A stretch of 64,000 nt of DNA from NCBI RefSeq assembly GCF_014698335.1, contig NZ_JACJSV010000009.1, positions 1 to 64,000 of the forward strand, in the 5' to 3' direction. Position numbers and translations under genes: made by a program. This DNA comes from Microcystis viridis FACHB-1342. Lineage in GTDB: Bacteria > Cyanobacteriota > Cyanobacteriia > Cyanobacteriales > Microcystaceae. The notes beneath the pieces are model-generated. The model saw nothing but the letters and a program-made list of their open reading frames with translations, did not search any database and was not told the origin of the DNA. Positions 61,614 to 64,000 of the stretch are shown in pieces (positions within the stretch are counted from its first letter, which is position 1; each line of letters opens with the position of its first letter).

Positions 61614-62606
61614 GTGCCGAGTATGGAAGTTTCTTTTAAAATTCTGCGTCAACGACCCAACGACACCCCCTACCTAGAAAATTTTACCCTAGAGGTGGAG
61701 GCGGGAAATACAATTCTCGACTGCCTTAATCGCATCAAATGGGAACTTGATGGAACTTTGGCCTTTCGTAAAAATTGCCGCAATACAATTTGTGGCAGCT
61801 GTGCGATGAAAATTAACGGTCGTTCGGCCTTGGCTTGTCAAAAAAATATCGCCAGTGAATTAAACCATTGTAGCCAAAAAGATGCCGGAGAAATTCCCGA
61901 AATCACGATCGCCCCTCTGGGTAATTTACCAATTATCCGGGATTTAATCGTCAATATGCAACCGTTTTGGGACGATTTAGAAAAGGTTGAACCTTATATT
62001 AGTAGTCAAGCACGCACCATTCCCGAACGAGAATTTCTGCAAACTCCGGAAGAAAGAGCCAATCTCAATCAGATGGGTAACTGCATTATGTGCGGGGCCT
62101 GTTATTCGGAATGTAATGCCAAGCAAGTGAATCCTGATTTTGTCGGTCCCCACGCTTTAGCAAAAGCGCAGCGCACCCTAGCAGATTCCCGCGATGGTAA
62201 TCAAGAAGGTCGCCTAGAACTTTATAATCAAGGCACCGCCGGGGTTTGGGGGTGTACGCGTTGCTATTTCTGTAATGCGGTTTGTCCCATGGAAGTGGCC
62301 CCCATGGATCAAATCGGTAAAATTAAACAGGAAATACTCGCTCGCAAGTCGGACGATAGTAGTCGTCCCATTCGTCACCGGAAAGTTTTAGTGGAATTAG
62401 TCAAAGCAGGGGGATGGGTTGATGAACGCAAATTCGGCCTCTATGTGCTGGGCAATTATTGGCGCGATTTACAGGGTTTATTAAGTATTGCCCCCTTGGG
62501 ATTGCGGATGATTGCTAAGGGTAAATTTCCCACTTCCTTTGAAGCTTCCGAGGGAACCGAGGAAGTGAGAGGTTTAATTACTGCCATTCAAAATTCTCAC
62601 TCTTGA
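61614..62606 (+). CDS. sdhB: Succinate dehydrogenase/fumarate reductase iron-sulfur subunit
   Basis: The 330-residue protein has the plant-type [2Fe-2S] site (FRKNCRNTICGSCAMKINGR) and two C-terminal clusters (CIMCGACYSECNAK and CTRCYFCNAVCPMEVAPM). It transfers electrons from succinate to quinone. It is longer than typical SdhB by about 80 C-terminal residues, as in other cyanobacteria. GTG 61614 with AGGAG 12 bases upstream is the preferred start; ATG 61623 is an alternative. Confidence 0.9.
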   Translation: MPSMEVSFKILRQRPNDTPYLENFTLEVEAGNTILDCLNRIKWELDGTLAFRKNCRNTICGSCAMKINGRSALACQKNIASELNHCSQKDAGEIPEITIAPLGNLPIIRDLIVNMQPFWDDLEKVEPYISSQARTIPEREFLQTPEERANLNQMGNCIMCGACYSECNAKQVNPDFVGPHALAKAQRTLADSRDGNQEGRLELYNQGTAGVWGCTRCYFCNAVCPMEVAPMDQIGKIKQEILARKSDDSSRPIRHRKVLVELVKAGGWVDERKFGLYVLGNYWRDLQGLLSIAPLGLRMIAKGKFPTSFEASEGTEEVRGLITAIQNSHS

Positions 62607-62679
62607 TCACTCTCGATAGTTAGAGCGATTTTCAGATGTATTATGATCTATATTCTATTTGACTGGAGAACCCCTTATC

Positions 62680-63681
62680 ATGTTCGATCGAGATAGTATC
62701 CGTGGTTTTTCTGCCCTAATCACCCTTGTGGGAGTCGCTTCTAGTTTGGGTTTTAGCCTCAACGCACCGGCTTTCTCCCAAGCTATCTCTAACAATTTAC
62801 CGCTACTCTTAGCCCAAAAAAGCGAAAAGGTGCGCGTAGCGGTTTTAGACTTCGATTATAGCGGTCTCAGTAATCCCCAATGGTTAACATTTTTCAATGG
62901 TGGGGCCAGTGGTGTCAGTGATATTCTCGTCAATAGATTGGTAGAAAGTGGTCGCTATACAGTCATTGAGCGCAGTCGCATTGATGCTGTCCTCAGAGAA
63001 CAAAATTTTGGGGCTTCGGGACGGGTAGATGCCGCTACCGCTGCTCAAATCGGGCAAATTTTGGGGGTAGATGTGGTGATTATCGGTTCGATTACCCAAT
63101 TCGATTTACAAAAAAAACAATCCGGTGGCTCGTTTATTATTTTTAGCACTGCCAAGACAGAAACCGATGCTTTTGTCAAGTTGAATGTCCGGGCAATTAA
63201 TACCACCACGGCCGAAATTATTACCACCGCTCAGGGAGATGGTAGTGCCAATCAATCCGATGGTTCAACCGTGGTTTTAGGGGTTGGGGGTGGTTCCCAA
63301 ACCTCCAACGAAGGGAAATTACTCAGTATTGCCACCGATAAGGCAGTGGCGCAGGTGGTGGATAATCTCAATAATAAAGCCGACCAAATCGCCGCTACAC
63401 CTCGCTCGCTCCCGACTGTCACCGCTTTAGTGGCTGCCGTGGCGGGAAATCAGGTAATTCTCAATAAAGGTACGGGAGAAGGATATCGTGTCGGTTTACG
63501 CATTTCCATCGAAAGGACGACTCAAACGGTCAAGGATCCCCAAACGGGTAAGGTTATTCGTCAGATTACTCAACCGATTGGCACTCTCGAAATTGTCGAA
63601 GCTGATGGTCAATCTAGCGTCGGTCGTATCATTACCGGTAATGGTTTTAAAATCGGTGATTTAGCTAAACCGATTCGTTAA
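62680..63681 (+). CDS. CsgG-like exported protein
   Basis: Starting at ATG 62680 (MFDRDSIRGF), with GGAG upstream, the product is about 333 residues. It has a signal-like segment, then a CsgG/HfaB-type domain: RVAVLDFDYSGL, VSDILVNRLVESGRYTVIERSRID, IGQILGVDVVIIGSITQF and AVAQVVDNLNN. CsgG forms secretion pores for curli; no curli genes are nearby and no lipobox Cys is obvious, so transport is not proven. Confidence 0.8.
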   Translation: MFDRDSIRGFSALITLVGVASSLGFSLNAPAFSQAISNNLPLLLAQKSEKVRVAVLDFDYSGLSNPQWLTFFNGGASGVSDILVNRLVESGRYTVIERSRIDAVLREQNFGASGRVDAATAAQIGQILGVDVVIIGSITQFDLQKKQSGGSFIIFSTAKTETDAFVKLNVRAINTTTAEIITTAQGDGSANQSDGSTVVLGVGGGSQTSNEGKLLSIATDKAVAQVVDNLNNKADQIAATPRSLPTVTALVAAVAGNQVILNKGTGEGYRVGLRISIERTTQTVKDPQTGKVIRQITQPIGTLEIVEADGQSSVGRIITGNGFKIGDLAKPIR

Positions 63682-63739
63682 TTGGGGAAGTGGGGAGCGG
63701 GGTGTGGGGTGTGGGGAGCGGGAAGATCGGTAAACTTAA

Positions 63740-63790
63740 ATCTGATAACTGATCACTGATAACTGATCACTGATAACTGATCACTGATAA
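63740..63790. repeat. Tandem CTGATAACTGATCA repeat
   Basis: CTGATAACTGATCA-type 14-base units occur about three times, just after the GTGTGGGG motifs at 63690-63720. This is a two-heptamer variant of the CTGATAA family at 41792-41858. Confidence 0.75.
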
Positions 63791-63920
63791 GTGAACACTC
63801 ACGAAAATTTGAAGTTATGTAAAGCGAACCTGGGGGTCAGGTAAGACAACCGATAAAATTTATGATTGGAATCCCTTGGATATTCCCTAGACCAGAGCGA
63901 TTAACGAAAACTATCAAACA

Positions 63921-64000
63921 ATGGTACAAGATCAAAAACCCACGGTGATCATTACTGGGACAACTTCTGGAGTCGGTCTCTACGCCGCTAAATCCCTTGC
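63921..64000 (+). CDS. por: Light-dependent protochlorophyllide reductase, N-terminal part
   Basis: The frame starts [20 protein letters not shown] and continues to the window edge. The TGxxSGxG Rossmann nucleotide motif with YAAKSL is the start of the short-chain dehydrogenase family; the particular sequence matches cyanobacterial LPOR, which reduces protochlorophyllide in light. The catalytic Tyr and Lys are outside the window. Confidence 0.8.
   Translation, partial: MVQDQKPTVIITGTTSGVGLYAAKSL

Noticed and set aside
1-64000. tRNA or rRNA genes
   Set aside because: By eye no cloverleaf with a T-arm motif or rRNA segment was found in any intergenic region; a program could still find a divergent one.

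Overview
The window looks like a cyanobacterial chromosome, most likely Microcystis or a close chroococcalean relative. Evidence: orange carotenoid protein with its recovery protein, a cyAbrB regulator, the start of a light-dependent protochlorophyllide reductase, a dgdA-ktrB-ktrA cluster arranged as in Synechocystis, xisH/xisI modules, scattered GCGATCGC (HIP1-type) octamers and many short dispersed repeats. It mixes housekeeping genes with toxin-antitoxin-like pairs, decayed genes and small mobile remnants.

Layout. 1-1.5 kb: gene debris (5' end of an Rpn-family gene, a DUF4347 fragment, a PIN toxin-antitoxin pair with a frameshifted toxin). 1.7-4.6 kb: a TIGR03032 protein, an xisH-xisI pair and a broken second copy of the TIGR03032 gene start. 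4.7-11.2 kb: chromate-type transporter, hisG, a HAD phosphatase, deoC and acnB. 11.3-13.5 kb: an accessory island with brnT-brnA, a HEPN-like zinc-ribbon protein and a second xis module whose xisH is truncated next to a MITE-like element. 13.7-17.9 kb: PPK2, a Dam-type methylase, a DUF1400 protein, frp and ocp. 18.2-23.6 kb (minus strand): a complete guanidine-use operon. 23.8-27.7 kb: two overlapping P-loop/STAND ATPase genes. 27.8-32.6 kb: permease, PabB/TrpE-like enzyme, ABC1 kinase. 32.7-34.5 kb: a ParA-like ATPase overlapping a frameshifted HEPN gene. 34.7-38.3 kb: Uma2, glutaredoxin-like, beta-lactamase-fold, TrmJ-like and DUF2256 genes. 38.4-41.7 kb: glycolipid synthesis and K+ uptake. 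41.9-52.5 kb: SpoIID-like protein, PP2C phosphatase, small proteins, nadC, CBS protein, LD-carboxypeptidase. 52.8-57.7 kb: pilN-pilO-pilQ, with transposase debris where pilM would be expected. 57.8-64 kb: rimM, Tab2-type factor, CPBP protease, cyAbrB, sdhB, a CsgG-like protein and the start of por.

The best-supported system is the guanidine operon. Reading along its transcript, there is an NtcA-type box (GTA-N8-TAC), 22 bases, a TAN3T -10 element, a guanidine-I (ykkC) riboswitch whose 3' side can alternatively form a terminator-like stem, a Ni-dependent guanidine hydrolase, HypA- and HypB-like nickel proteins, and a three-gene ABC importer. This implies two signals: nitrogen status at the promoter and guanidine at the leader RNA.

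The most striking genome-scale pattern is that several dispersed repeat families lie exactly at gene 3' ends and supply or abut stop codons (hisG, HAD gene, SAM hydrolase, pilQ, PP2C, SpoIID). Candidate new units are the ParA-HEPN pair, the HEPN-zinc-ribbon protein, the ATPase-STAND pair and a structured plus-strand RNA near 60.5 kb. All functional statements come from sequence motifs and family knowledge; no database search was run.
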